Positions 8,708 through 17,601 of a DNA stretch of 64,000 nt are shown here, one piece after another. The stretch spans positions 31,242 through 95,241 of the forward strand of contig NZ_DS022277.1 in the NCBI RefSeq assembly GCF_000153725.1, written 5' to 3'. The position numbers and the translations under genes are program-made. Each line of letters begins with the position of its first letter. Position 1 is the stretch's first letter. Source of the stretch: Salipiger bermudensis HTCC2601 (GTDB lineage: Bacteria; Pseudomonadota; Alphaproteobacteria; Rhodobacterales; Rhodobacteraceae). The notes under the pieces were generated by a model. It worked only from the letters and a program-made list of their open reading frames with translations, did not search any database and was not told the origin of the DNA.

Positions 8708-9811
8708 ATGAAGATTGCCGAGATCCAGCTTTTCCAGCACGACCTTCCGGTCGTGAATGGTCCTTACCGCATCGCCAGCGGGGACGTCTGGTCGCTGACG
8801 ACCACCATCGTCAAGATCATTGCCGAGGACGGCACGATCGGCTGGGGAGAGACCTGTCCGGTCGGTCCCACCTATGCCGAGGCCCATGCGGGCGGGGCCC
8901 TTGCCGCCCTCGAGGTTCTGGCTTCCGGCCTCGCCGGCGCGGAGGCTCTGCCCCTGCCACTGCACACCCGCATGGACAGCCTGTTGTGCGGACACAACTA
9001 TGCCAAGTCCGCGCTGGATATCGCGGTTCACGATCTCTGGGGCAAGCGGCTTGGCGTGCCTGTTCACGAACTCCTGGGCGGTGCTCTTACCGATAGCGTC
9101 TCCTCATATTACTCACTGGGGGTGATGGAGCCCGACGAGGCTGCAAGGCAGGCCCTCGAAAAGCAGCGCGAGGGATATTCCCGGCTTCAGGTGAAGCTTG
9201 GCGCGCGACCCATCGAGATCGACATCGAGGCGATCCGCAAGGTCTGGGAGGCTGTCCGCGGCACCGGTATTGCCCTTGCGGCCGACGGCAATCGCGGCTG
9301 GACAACCCGTGACGCCCTGCGCTTCAGCCGCGAATGCCCCGACATTCCCTTCGTGATGGAGCAACCCTGCAACTCCTTCGAGGATCTGGAGGCGATCCGC
9401 CCGCTGTGTCACCACGCGCTCTACATGGACGAGGATGGCACCAGCCTGAACACGGTGATCACCGCCGCGGCGACGTCCCTTGTCGACGGCTTCGGCATGA
9501 AGGTCAGCCGCATTGGCGGGCTGCAGCACATGCGCGCGTTTCGGGACTTTTGCGCGGCGCGGAATCTGCCGCACACATGCGACGACGCCTGGGGTGGGGA
9601 TATTGTCTCGGCCGCCTGCACACACATCGCCTCGACAGTCTTGCCGCGGCTGATGGAAGGGGCGTGGCTTGCACAGCCCTATGTTGCAGAGCACTACGAT
9701 GCGGAGAACGGCGTGCGCATTGAGGGGGGACGAATCCGTGTCCCGCAGGGTCCGGGTCTTGGATTGACCATCGACCCCGAGCGTTTCGGACCACCGCTCT
9801 TCTCCGCATGA
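8708..9811 (+). CDS. hpbD: 4-hydroxyproline betaine 2-epimerase (enolase superfamily, MLE subgroup)
   Basis: A 367-residue enolase-superfamily protein. The two catalytic lysines are K163 (LQVKLG) and K265 (GMKVSRIGG); the metal ligands are D193 (AADGN), E218 (VMEQP) and D241 (YMDED). These positions and the length agree with what I recall of HpbD, which inverts C2 of trans-4-hydroxy-L-proline betaine and of proline betaine. The surrounding demethylases, D-amino acid oxidase-like protein, DapA-type deaminase and betaine transporter are the expected neighbours. The ATG at 8708 follows the mttB terminator by 13 bases. A different MLE-subgroup racemase activity remains possible but the context strongly favours HpbD. 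Confidence 0.85.
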
Positions 9812-9871
9812 GCATGATCCGGGCTTGGCCTCAGGGCGTTGAAGCGCGCGGCCGACAGGCCACGCGCGATG

Positions 9872-11209
9872 TCATTCCTTCGCGGCGCGGTACTCTTTCC
9901 AACGCATCCAGGCATTGGCGCCGATCTCGCGGAAGGGGCGGGGGGGCAGACGACTGGGGCGGGCCTCGCCTGTGAAATGTGCGGTGATGGCGCTGCTGTT
10001 TCCGCTGGCGAGTTCCGCCGCGCCCATCCCCGTCAGCGTGCCGCGCGCCGTCCCGAGCCCGTTCTGGACGCAGCCCGAGAACAGGCCGTCGTCCAGTTGG
10101 CGCATGACCGAGACCCCGTTCATCGTCAGGCACAGGTGACCGGACCAAGCGTGCTCCATCTCCATGCCGGCAAGTTGCGGAAACCGCTGGTCGAACTTGT
10201 CCTGCATGACCCGGGCCGCACGCGCCAGATCCGCGTCGCCGACCTTCATGCCGGGCCGGAGAGCCGCGCAGGTGCGGGTCACGATGCGGTTGCCACCCTG
10301 ACCCGCGTCGATCCGGCGGATGGTGGTGCCCATCGGATCCGAAGGCGTGATGCCCCAGCGCGGATGACCGCCGAGCCGCGAGATGGTCTCGTTGTCCAGC
10401 TCGGGCGTCATCACCGCGAACAGGAAAACCTGCATGAGCCGCCCGGTTTCGAACCCGAAGCTCTCGAGATGGCCGTTCACGGTCAGGATGACGCGACCGG
10501 CGGTCACGGTTCCGGACGCCGTCGAGGCGCGCCAGTCGCCCGATACGCGTTCCAATTCCGTGACGGGCGCATTCTCCAGGACCTCGACGCCGTCGCGGCG
10601 CAAGCCTGTGGCCAGCCCCCGGATGTATCCCGCCGGCTGGAGCATGACCGTGCCGGGCGTGTACAGCCCGCCCAGATAGTGCGAGGATCCGGTGATCTCG
10701 CGCATTTGCCGCGCATCCAGCAGCTCGGAGCGTTCGCCGAGACTTTCGAGATGACGGGCGTAGCTCTGGTTGTGCGCCGCGGCGGTCTCGGAGGCGGCGC
10801 CGTTGATCTTTCCGGCGCGGTCGAAGAACCCGGGCGAGATGCCATAGTCCGCAACGGCCTCGCCGGCGAACCCGATGGCCCGCCGGTTGAGATCGATCAT
10901 CGTGCGGTCATCTCCGCTGCCGGCATAGTCGTCAGACGCCAGATCGTGCGGCAGGTCGATCATGAAGCCGGAATTGCGGCCCGCCGAGCTGTCGGCCAGC
11001 TTCCCGGCCTCGAGCACGACAATCCGCGCCGAGGGCTCGAGCTGGCGCATGCGCCGCGCCGCCGAGAGACCGGCAAAGCCTGCACCGACGATCAACACGT
11101 CGGCGGTGCGGGCGCCATACAAGGTCACAGGCGGCTCGGCCGGCAGCAGCCGGTTCCATCCTGCCGGCCCGCGAAGAGCCGGCAGCTGGCGCACCGTCAG
11201 TCTTGTCAA
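9872..11209 (-). CDS. FAD-dependent oxidoreductase, DAAO/DadA type (probable D-hydroxyproline oxidase/dehydrogenase)
   Basis: A 445-residue flavoprotein with the dinucleotide motif DVLIVGAGFAGLSAARRM (residues 37-54), the ARNSGF-like element GRNSGFMID near 98, and a C-terminal FAD-binding end SGCVQNGLGTARGTLTGM. This is the DAAO superfamily (D-amino acid, glycine and sarcosine oxidases and dehydrogenases). After 2-epimerisation and demethylation the pathway yields cis-4-hydroxy-D-proline or D-proline, and this enzyme most likely oxidises it to the pyrroline. The start is a TTG at 11207-11209, overlapping the dehydrogenase stop as TTGA; the first in-frame ATG is about 53 codons further in, past the FAD motif. 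It is last in a four-gene overlapping operon. Confidence 0.8.
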   Translation of the reverse strand: MTRLTVRQLPALRGPAGWNRLLPAEPPVTLYGARTADVLIVGAGFAGLSAARRMRQLEPSARIVVLEAGKLADSSAGRNSGFMIDLPHDLASDDYAGSGDDRTMIDLNRRAIGFAGEAVADYGISPGFFDRAGKINGAASETAAAHNQSYARHLESLGERSELLDARQMREITGSSHYLGGLYTPGTVMLQPAGYIRGLATGLRRDGVEVLENAPVTELERVSGDWRASTASGTVTAGRVILTVNGHLESFGFETGRLMQVFLFAVMTPELDNETISRLGGHPRWGITPSDPMGTTIRRIDAGQGGNRIVTRTCAALRPGMKVGDADLARAARVMQDKFDQRFPQLAGMEMEHAWSGHLCLTMNGVSVMRQLDDGLFSGCVQNGLGTARGTLTGMGAAELASGNSSAITAHFTGEARPSRLPPRPFREIGANAWMRWKEYRAAKE

Positions 11210-12708
11210 TCCACGGCCTCGTCTGCATCATCGCCAAGGTCGACCCAGATAGTCTTCAGCTGGGTGTACTGATCGTGGGCATGGATGCCGTTGTCCCGGC
11301 CTCCGAAACCGGACTGCTTGTAGCCTCCGAACGGTGTCGCGCTGTCGCCTTCGCCAAAGCTGTTGACCGTGACGGTGCCGGCGCGGATCGCCCGCGCGCC
11401 GCGGAGCGCCTTTTTGACGTTGGCGGTGAAGATCGAGGCCGCAAGCCCGTACTCGGTGTCGTTGGCCAGCGCGATGGCCTCGTCGAAGCCTTCGACTGTC
11501 AGGACCGAGAGCACCGGCCCGAAGATCTCTTCGCGCACCTGCCGGTCATCGCGGCGGGCCTCGATCACCGTGGGTTCGACGAAGCCGTTTTCGGCCTTGC
11601 CACCCACCAGCGCTTTCGCCCCCTCGAGATAGCTTGCCACCTTCTCGAAATGCGCCTTCGACACCAACGCGCCGACGCGCGTTTCCGGGTTTAGGGGGTC
11701 ACCAACCGGCCATTCGCGGGTGTGGGCGATGATGCGCTCGATCAGGGCGTCCTTGATCCCTTTCTGTACGATGAGACGGGAGCTGGCCGAACAGTTCTCG
11801 CCCATGTTCCAAAAGGCGCCGTTGACCACGTGCGCGGCGACACGGTCGATGTTCTCGGCATCGTCGAGCACGACGGCAGGATTTTTGCCGCCCATCTCGA
11901 GCGTGACTTCCTTGATGTTGGATTCGGCCGAGTAGCCAAGGAAGCGCCGCCCGGTTGCGGTGGAGCCGGTGAAGGAGACGGCATCAATGTCGGGGTGACG
12001 GCCCAGCGGCTCGCCGACCTCGGCACCGCCGCCCGGGACCACGTTGAAGACGCCCGCGGGCAGGCCCGCCTCAGCGGCCAGTTCCGCAAGGCGCAGTGCG
12101 GTCAGAGAGGTCTCCTCGGCCGGTTTCACCACCACCGAGCAGCCGGCAGCCAGCGCCGGGCCGATCTTCCAGGCCAGCATCAGCAGCGGGAAGTTCCAGG
12201 GCAGCACCAGACCGACGACGCCGACGGGTTCCCGCACCACCATCGCGATATGATCGTCGGAGGACGGCGCGAGCTGGTCATAGATCTTGTCGATCAGTTC
12301 AGCGTGCCAGAGCAGGCAGTGGATGGTCTCGGGAATGTCGACGGTCTCACAGTCGTAGATCGTCTTGCCGCTGTCGAGGCTCTCCATCACCGCCAGCTCA
12401 CGCGCGTTGCGCTTCATCAGCTTGGCCAGCCTGATGAGCACCTCCTTGCGCTCGGCCGGGTGCAGGCGGGACCAGCGGCCGTCCTCGAAGGCATCGCGGG
12501 CCTTCTCGACGGCGAAATCCACATCGGTCGCGTCGCAGGCGGCAACCTTGGCCAGAACGTCGCCGGTGGCGGGGTTCAGGCTGTCGAAGGTCTTGCCCGA
12601 TTGCGCGGGGCGGAAACTGCCATCGATGAAGGCCTGCGTCGGGAACGACAGTTCGGCGGCGATGGCTTTGTATTCTTCGGTCGTCAGAAGATCGCTCATG
12701 TCAGTCAC
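11206..12708 (-). CDS. NAD(P)-dependent aldehyde dehydrogenase (probable 2-oxoglutarate semialdehyde dehydrogenase)
   Basis: A 500-residue class I-like aldehyde dehydrogenase. VLPWNFPLLMLAWKIGPAL and VVKPAEETSL bind the nicotinamide cofactor. The general base lies in LEMGGKNP (E near 274) and the catalytic cysteine is in NMGENCSASSR (C near 308). By sequence it resembles the gamma-aminobutyraldehyde (PuuC-like) group. Its place directly after the DapA-type deaminase gene implies oxidation of 2-oxoglutarate semialdehyde to 2-oxoglutarate, the last step of hydroxyproline breakdown. It overlaps both neighbours by 4 bases, so translation is coupled. The ATG at 12699 (MSDLL) is an alternative start. 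Confidence 0.85.
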   Translation of the reverse strand: MTDMSDLLTTEEYKAIAAELSFPTQAFIDGSFRPAQSGKTFDSLNPATGDVLAKVAACDATDVDFAVEKARDAFEDGRWSRLHPAERKEVLIRLAKLMKRNARELAVMESLDSGKTIYDCETVDIPETIHCLLWHAELIDKIYDQLAPSSDDHIAMVVREPVGVVGLVLPWNFPLLMLAWKIGPALAAGCSVVVKPAEETSLTALRLAELAAEAGLPAGVFNVVPGGGAEVGEPLGRHPDIDAVSFTGSTATGRRFLGYSAESNIKEVTLEMGGKNPAVVLDDAENIDRVAAHVVNGAFWNMGENCSASSRLIVQKGIKDALIERIIAHTREWPVGDPLNPETRVGALVSKAHFEKVASYLEGAKALVGGKAENGFVEPTVIEARRDDRQVREEIFGPVLSVLTVEGFDEAIALANDTEYGLAASIFTANVKKALRGARAIRAGTVTVNSFGEGDSATPFGGYKQSGFGGRDNGIHAHDQYTQLKTIWVDLGDDADEAVD

Positions 12709-13607
12709 TCCGCTGCGATTTCGGCCACGGTGCGCTTGAGCACGCGGACCACCTGTTCAAGCTGACGCTTGTCATCCTTGTTGAGACCCTTCAGCGGGGG
12801 CCGCGGCGGACCGGCGTAGAGACCGTTCATCTCGACGCCGTGCTTGACGCACTGGATGAACTTGCCGCCCTGCTCCAGAACGCGCATCAGCGGCATCATC
12901 GCGGACATGATGCGGCGGCCCTTGTCGAAATTTCCCTCGACGGCACACGCGGTGTAGAGCGCGATATGCTCTTGCGGCAGGAAGTTCGACCCGGCGCAAA
13001 CCCAGCTGCGGGCGCCCCAGGCGAAGAACTCCAGCGCCTGATCGTCCATGCCGCAGGACATCTGGATATGCGGATAGTCGCGAGCGAGCAGGTGGACCCG
13101 GTTGATGTCACCCGAGCTTTCCTTGATCGCGCAGACATTGCGCGAGCGTCCCACCCGGTCAAGGAACTCCTCGCCCATGTTGATGCCCATCCGGCCCGGA
13201 TAGTTGTACAGCATGATCGGCAGGTCTGCGGCGCGGTCGATGGCCAGCGCGTTCAGAGCGTTCTCCCGCTCGGTCGGCACCGAGTAGGGCGGAGAGCCCA
13301 CGAGGATACAATCTGCCCCGATCTTGGCCGCGTGCTCGGCCATGGCGATGCTGTCGGGCAGGCGCAGCGCCACCGTGCCGATCATCAGCGGTACGCGGTT
13401 CCCGATGACGTCCTTGGCAAGGCTCGCCATCTCCATGCGTTCGTCCATGGATTGGGCGTAGTATTCACCAGTCGACCCGCCGTTGATCAATCCGTGGACA
13501 CCCGCGTCGATCAGATACTCGATCTGCGCGGCAAAGGCGTCCCGGTCGATGCTGCCATCGTCGCGGTGGGGCGTGATGACAGGCGTGTATATGCCTTCGA
13601 ACTTCAT
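12705..13607 (-). CDS. DHDPS/NAL-family protein, probable pyrroline-4-hydroxy-2-carboxylate deaminase
   Basis: A 300-residue dihydrodipicolinate synthase-family barrel. GGSTGEYY (43-50) is the family's carboxylate-binding loop, Y136 lies in YNYPGRMG, and K162 in AIKESSGD is the Schiff-base lysine. In hydroxyproline catabolism a DapA-like enzyme dehydrates and deaminates 1-pyrroline-4-hydroxy-2-carboxylate to 2-oxoglutarate semialdehyde. The neighbours (D-amino acid oxidase-like flavoprotein and aldehyde dehydrogenase, all overlapping by 4 bases) fit that step exactly. A keto-deoxy-sugar acid dehydratase is the main alternative. Confidence 0.83.
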   Translation of the reverse strand: MKFEGIYTPVITPHRDDGSIDRDAFAAQIEYLIDAGVHGLINGGSTGEYYAQSMDERMEMASLAKDVIGNRVPLMIGTVALRLPDSIAMAEHAAKIGADCILVGSPPYSVPTERENALNALAIDRAADLPIMLYNYPGRMGINMGEEFLDRVGRSRNVCAIKESSGDINRVHLLARDYPHIQMSCGMDDQALEFFAWGARSWVCAGSNFLPQEHIALYTACAVEGNFDKGRRIMSAMMPLMRVLEQGGKFIQCVKHGVEMNGLYAGPPRPPLKGLNKDDKRQLEQVVRVLKRTVAEIAAE

Positions 13608-14326
13608 GAAGCTCCCTTTATGGCTGTGGCCCCTGGCGCCTCTCCAAGCGGGATCTGCATGCCCTGGGGGGTGACGAAATTCTGGATCTCGGCGCGCGAC
13701 AGCTCCCAGTGCTCGATGGCAAGGGCCTCGGCGGCATCGGCATCGCCCGCCTCAATGTGGGCGATGAATTGGTCATGCTGGTCGGCCGCAACGGTACGTT
13801 GCCGGGCCATGGATGTGTTGCGCGGGCTGTAGAAGGTCATGCCGATACGGGTGTGGTCGATCAGGAGGCGCCGCAGCGAGGGGAAAAGGTACTCGTTCGA
13901 GGCCATTTCGCCAATGATCGCGTGGAAGCTCTGGTTGGTGAGCGCGCGTTCGGCAGCATCGCCGTCCCGGATCGCGGCGCGGAACAGAAGCTGCGTGTCC
14001 TTCAGGCGCATTAGCTGTGCTTTCGTCCCGTTCAGCGCGGCGAGGCGCGAAACGGCGGCGTAGATCATCGGCGCGGCCACGAAGAAGTTTCGCAGCGTCT
14101 TGTGCGTCATCGGGGCAACCTGCGTCCCCCGATTCTTGTGCAGCACGACATAGTCTTCGCCTGCCAGTTGAAACAGCACTTCGCGCAGAGGGGGGCGGGA
14201 AATCTCGTAGGCCTCTGCCAGCTGGGTTTCATCCAGATAGCTGCCCGGCTCCAGATCCTCGGTCAGGATTCTCCGCCGCAAGTCCTCTAAGCACTTCATT
14301 TTTTTCGTCTTGGGGTCGTCGGCCAT
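13604..14326 (-). CDS. GntR/FadR-family transcriptional regulator of the betaine operon
   Basis: A 240-residue regulator with an N-terminal winged helix (residues 12-75; LEPGSYLDETQLAEAYEIS then RPPLREVLFQLAGEDYV, the classic GntR 'SRxPLREAL' recognition element) and an all-helical FCD ligand domain containing the metal-binding pattern D..H (QSFHAIIG, DHTRIG, HDQFIAHI). It is the first gene of the four-gene minus-strand operon (4-base overlap with the deaminase) and divergent from the betaine transporter operon. It probably represses both until a pathway intermediate binds. GGAG precedes the ATG. Confidence 0.85.
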   Translation of the reverse strand: MADDPKTKKMKCLEDLRRRILTEDLEPGSYLDETQLAEAYEISRPPLREVLFQLAGEDYVVLHKNRGTQVAPMTHKTLRNFFVAAPMIYAAVSRLAALNGTKAQLMRLKDTQLLFRAAIRDGDAAERALTNQSFHAIIGEMASNEYLFPSLRRLLIDHTRIGMTFYSPRNTSMARQRTVAADQHDQFIAHIEAGDADAAEALAIEHWELSRAEIQNFVTPQGMQIPLGEAPGATAIKGAS

Positions 14327-14405
14327 TTCTCGTCTCCATCAGGTGCAGCCACCCTTTGTACTGGCGGCTGGGAGCTGAAATCCATGTAGGATAAGAAAAT
14401 ACATA

Positions 14406-14415
14406 TTGTCTACAG
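14406..14415. promoter_or_regulatory. candidate GntR operator in the divergent intergenic region
   Basis: TTGTCTACAG lies in the AT-rich 129-base gap between the divergent GntR and transporter operons. It resembles the GntR/FadR T-x-GT...AC-x-A type half-palindromes, though its central spacing is one base short. A second imperfect repeat, ACAGA-N6-TTCTGT, follows at about 14412-14428. The gap is markedly AT-richer than its surroundings, as expected for a two-sided promoter. Confidence 0.3.
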
Positions 14416-14455
14416 AGAAGTTTTCTGTCTTTGTTTTTTCTGCACGGAGGATCAA

Positions 14456-15535
14456 ATGACCAAAGAAACGGACGAAGCCGTCATCCGCTGCGATGGCGTG
14501 TGGAAAATCTTCGGCGGCAGGGCGGACCAAGCCTTGCAAGCCGTGCAGCAACAGGGACTTTCGAAGGAAGAAACGCGAGACCAGTACGATTGCGTGGTCG
14601 GCGTGCGTGATGCCTCGTTCGAAGTGAGGCGTGGCGAGATCTTCTGCATCATGGGCTTGTCGGGCTCCGGCAAATCCACGCTGATCCGGCATATCAATCG
14701 CCTGATCGAACCGACGGCAGGGGCGATCTATATCGAGGGTCGCAACATCAACGAGATGTCGCAGAAGGATCTGCGGCAGCTTCGGGCCGAGAAGATCGGC
14801 ATGGTGTTCCAGAGCATGGCGCTGATGCCGCATCGCACGGTTCTGGAGAACGTCGCCTTCAGCCAGGAGGTGCGAGGCCATTCCGTGAAGGAGCGCAACG
14901 CCAACGCGATGCGGGCGATTCACTCGGTCGAGCTGGATGGCTGGGAAAGCAAGTATCCTGATGAGCTGTCGGGCGGCATGCAACAAAGGGTCGGACTGGC
15001 GCGGGCCATCGCGGCCGATCCATCGATCTTGCTCATGGACGAGCCGTTCTCGGCGCTCGACCCCCTGATCCGCCGCCAGCTTCAGGATACTTTCATGGCG
15101 CTGTCGGCAGAGATGAAGAAGACGACGCTCTTCATCACGCACGACCTCGACGAAGCAATCCGCATCGGTGACCGCATTGCGATCATGAAGGATGGCGTTC
15201 TCGTGCAGATCGGGACGCCAGAGGACATCGTGACCAATCCCGCCGACGACTATGTCGCGGATTTCGTCGCTGGCATTTCCAAGCTCGAACTCGTGTCGGC
15301 GGGCAAGATCATGGAGCCCGTCGCGTCCTACGAACAGCGTCGTGGGAATGCCGACATGACCGGATGGCCCGAGGCACACCCGGAGCAGTCGCTCGACGAT
15401 CTGCTAAACCTCTCCATCGCGACCCAGCACCCGATCGTCGTCAAGATCGACGGTCGTCCGCTGGGCGTCGTCACCAAGAACGCCCTGCTTCGGGGCATCA
15501 AGGGCGGGGCCGATGATACCGGCGCTGCCGCCTGA
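14456..15535 (+). CDS. quaternary ammonium ABC transporter ATP-binding protein (ProV/ChoV type)
   Basis: A 359-residue ATPase. Walker A is GLSGSGKST (near residue 67), the signature is LSGGMQQRVGLARA (near 170) and Walker B is LLMDEPFSALDP (near 192). A C-terminal extension (about 280-355), ending HPIVVKIDGRPLGVVTKNAL, is a shortened CBS-like regulatory part typical of glycine-betaine importers. It heads a three-gene operon with permease (14-base gap) and binding protein. Within this cluster the cargo is most likely proline betaine and hydroxyproline betaine. It is divergent from the GntR gene that presumably controls it. Confidence 0.9.
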   Translation: MTKETDEAVIRCDGVWKIFGGRADQALQAVQQQGLSKEETRDQYDCVVGVRDASFEVRRGEIFCIMGLSGSGKSTLIRHINRLIEPTAGAIYIEGRNINEMSQKDLRQLRAEKIGMVFQSMALMPHRTVLENVAFSQEVRGHSVKERNANAMRAIHSVELDGWESKYPDELSGGMQQRVGLARAIAADPSILLMDEPFSALDPLIRRQLQDTFMALSAEMKKTTLFITHDLDEAIRIGDRIAIMKDGVLVQIGTPEDIVTNPADDYVADFVAGISKLELVSAGKIMEPVASYEQRRGNADMTGWPEAHPEQSLDDLLNLSIATQHPIVVKIDGRPLGVVTKNALLRGIKGGADDTGAAA

Positions 15536-15549
15536 ACGGGAGCTGCTCC

Positions 15550-16536
15550 ATGGAAAACGAAGAGACCTTCAATTGGCTTGACCCCTTCTCCTCGGTCGAT
15601 CTCGGAATTGCTGACAGTGCCGACGGCGTCAAGCAGTGGGCGATCTCCAACCGCGACGTGATCCAGCCGATCAAGCAGGTGTTCAACGAGCTGGTGGTGG
15701 CGATCGACACGAGCCTGAACGCGGTGCCGCCGACACTCATGCTGATCCTCCTGGTGCTGATCGCATGGCAGGCCGCGGGTTCGCGCACCGCGATCATCGT
15801 CGGCGTCGCGCTGACCTGTCTCGGCCTGCTGTCGCCAGATGCCTGGGGCCTGGCAATGACGACGCTGGCCATCGTCATCGCAGCGGTGGTCGTGTGTTTC
15901 GTCATCGGCTTGCCGCTCGGCATTCTCGCTGCAAAGAACGACACCTTCGAAAAGATGCTGAGGCCGGTTCTCGACACGATGCAGACCATCCCCGCGTTCG
16001 TCTATCTGGTCCCGGTGGTCATGCTGGTTGGGATCGGCAACGTCTCGGGCGTGATCGTCACGATCATCTTCGCCCTGCCGCCGCTGATCCGCCTGACCTC
16101 GCTGGGCATCCGAGGCGTGAACCCCTCGGTCGTCGAAGCCGCCCGGGCCTTTGGCGCCTCGCCGCGGCAGATCCTCTTCAAGGTCGAACTGCCCTTGGCC
16201 ACCCCGACCATCCTGGCCGGCGTGAACCAGACCATCATGCTGTCGCTGTCGATGGTGGTTATCGCCTCCATGATTTCGGTGAAGGGACTCGGCAACGAGG
16301 TGCTGCGCGCCATGGGTCGTCTGGACGCCGGCAAGGCCATCGTCGGTGGCCTTGGCATCGTGATCCTGGCCATCGTGCTGGATCGCATCAGTCAGGGCAT
16401 GGGCCAGTCTGGTCGCGAGCGTGGACACCGCCATTGGTGGCAGGGCGGGCCGGTCGGTCTGGCATTGCGGATGACCGGACCAAAGAACGAAACGACGCCG
16501 CCTGCTGCGCAGGCGACGGCGAAACCCGAAACCTGA
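15550..16536 (+). CDS. quaternary ammonium ABC transporter permease (ProW type)
   Basis: A 328-residue inner-membrane permease with about seven hydrophobic segments between residues 55 and 290. The ABC inner-membrane loop is VVEAARAFGASPRQILFKVELPLATP (the EAA motif, near residues 194-219). It pairs with the ProV-type ATPase upstream and the ProX-type binding protein 22 bases downstream. The final 40 residues are polar and probably cytoplasmic. ProW permeases form homodimers, so a single permease gene suffices. Confidence 0.9.
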   Translation: MENEETFNWLDPFSSVDLGIADSADGVKQWAISNRDVIQPIKQVFNELVVAIDTSLNAVPPTLMLILLVLIAWQAAGSRTAIIVGVALTCLGLLSPDAWGLAMTTLAIVIAAVVVCFVIGLPLGILAAKNDTFEKMLRPVLDTMQTIPAFVYLVPVVMLVGIGNVSGVIVTIIFALPPLIRLTSLGIRGVNPSVVEAARAFGASPRQILFKVELPLATPTILAGVNQTIMLSLSMVVIASMISVKGLGNEVLRAMGRLDAGKAIVGGLGIVILAIVLDRISQGMGQSGRERGHRHWWQGGPVGLALRMTGPKNETTPPAAQATAKPET

Positions 16537-16558
16537 ACTCAACAACAGGGAGATACAT

Positions 16559-17548
16559 ATGTTCAGACCCAACATTTTCGCGACCCTTGTCGCCACCACC
16601 TGCCTTTCGGCGCCCGCAATGGCGCAGGACATGCCCGGCGAAGGCACAACTGTTCGCCCCATCATCGGCTTGATCGCCGAAGAGATGTTCCAGGCACGGG
16701 TCCTGTTCAGCGCCCTCGAAGATCTGGGCTATGAGGTCGCCGAGCCGCAGGAAGTCGAGATCCAGACCGCGCATCTCGCCCTCGCGACCGGCGATGGTGA
16801 TTTCTACCCGGCGCACTGGGAGACGCTGCAAAGCGCCTTCTTCGATGAGTCCGGCGGCGATGACGTACTTGAGCGCGTTGGCCCCTTTATCGAAGGTACG
16901 CTGCAGGGCTACCTGGTCGACAAGGCAACCTATGACGCCGGCGTCACCAGCCTTGGCGACCTGACCGATCCGGACGTTGCGGCCAAGTTCGACGCCAATG
17001 GCGATGGCTCCGCCGATCTGGCGGGGTGCGTTCCGGGCTGGGGCTGCGAGCGTGTCATCGAGCATCACCTGGAGGAATACGGCCTGCGCGACACAGTGAC
17101 CCACAACCAGGGCTCCTACAACGCCATCATGGCCGACGTGATTGCCCGCCACGAAAACGGCGACCCGATCCTCTATTACACCTGGACGCCCTACTGGGTG
17201 TCGGGCGCGCTGGTGCCGGGTGAAGACGTGGAATGGCTGGAGGTGCCCTATACCTCATTGCCCGACGGCGTCGAGGCGGAGACCACGTTCGACGGCAAGA
17301 ACATCGGCTTCGCCGTGGACAACATCTACATCCTCGCCACCGATGATTTCCTCGCCGACAACCCTGCCGCAGCGAAACTGTTCGAGGTTGCGCAGATCAA
17401 AATCAACGATATCTCGGCTCAGAACAAGCTGATGGCCGATGGCGCCGATAGCTCTGACGATATCGACCAGCATGTGGCAGACTGGATCTCTGAGAACCAG
17501 GAAACCTACGACGGCTGGCTGGAGCAGGCTCGCGCTGCAGCAAGCTGA
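16559..17548 (+). CDS. betaine-binding periplasmic protein (ProX type)
   Basis: A 329-residue substrate-binding protein with a signal peptide (cleavage expected at APAMA-QD, residue 22). The mature protein carries tryptophan- and tyrosine-rich elements (PAHWETLQ, PGWGCE, YYTWTPYWVS) of the kind that form the aromatic cage for quaternary amines in ProX and ChoX proteins. It completes the transporter operon and is followed by a hairpin. The repeated tryptophans support a quaternary amine ligand; choosing proline or hydroxyproline betaine rests on the neighbouring enzymes. Confidence 0.88.
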   Translation: MFRPNIFATLVATTCLSAPAMAQDMPGEGTTVRPIIGLIAEEMFQARVLFSALEDLGYEVAEPQEVEIQTAHLALATGDGDFYPAHWETLQSAFFDESGGDDVLERVGPFIEGTLQGYLVDKATYDAGVTSLGDLTDPDVAAKFDANGDGSADLAGCVPGWGCERVIEHHLEEYGLRDTVTHNQGSYNAIMADVIARHENGDPILYYTWTPYWVSGALVPGEDVEWLEVPYTSLPDGVEAETTFDGKNIGFAVDNIYILATDDFLADNPAAAKLFEVAQIKINDISAQNKLMADGADSSDDIDQHVADWISENQETYDGWLEQARAAAS

Positions 17549-17555
17549 TCCATTG

Positions 17556-17580
17556 GGGCCGCGGGGATCGCCTGCGGCCC
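17556..17580 (+). terminator. hairpin after the betaine-binding protein gene
   Basis: GGGCCGC / GCGGCCC (7 bp) with an 11-base loop lies 8 bases after the stop and is followed by GCCTTTG, a weak T-tract. It may terminate or merely protect the transporter mRNA; the next gene begins 21 bases later on the same strand. Confidence 0.45.
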
Positions 17581-17601
17581 GCCTTTGAAGGATGGGCGAG
17601 A

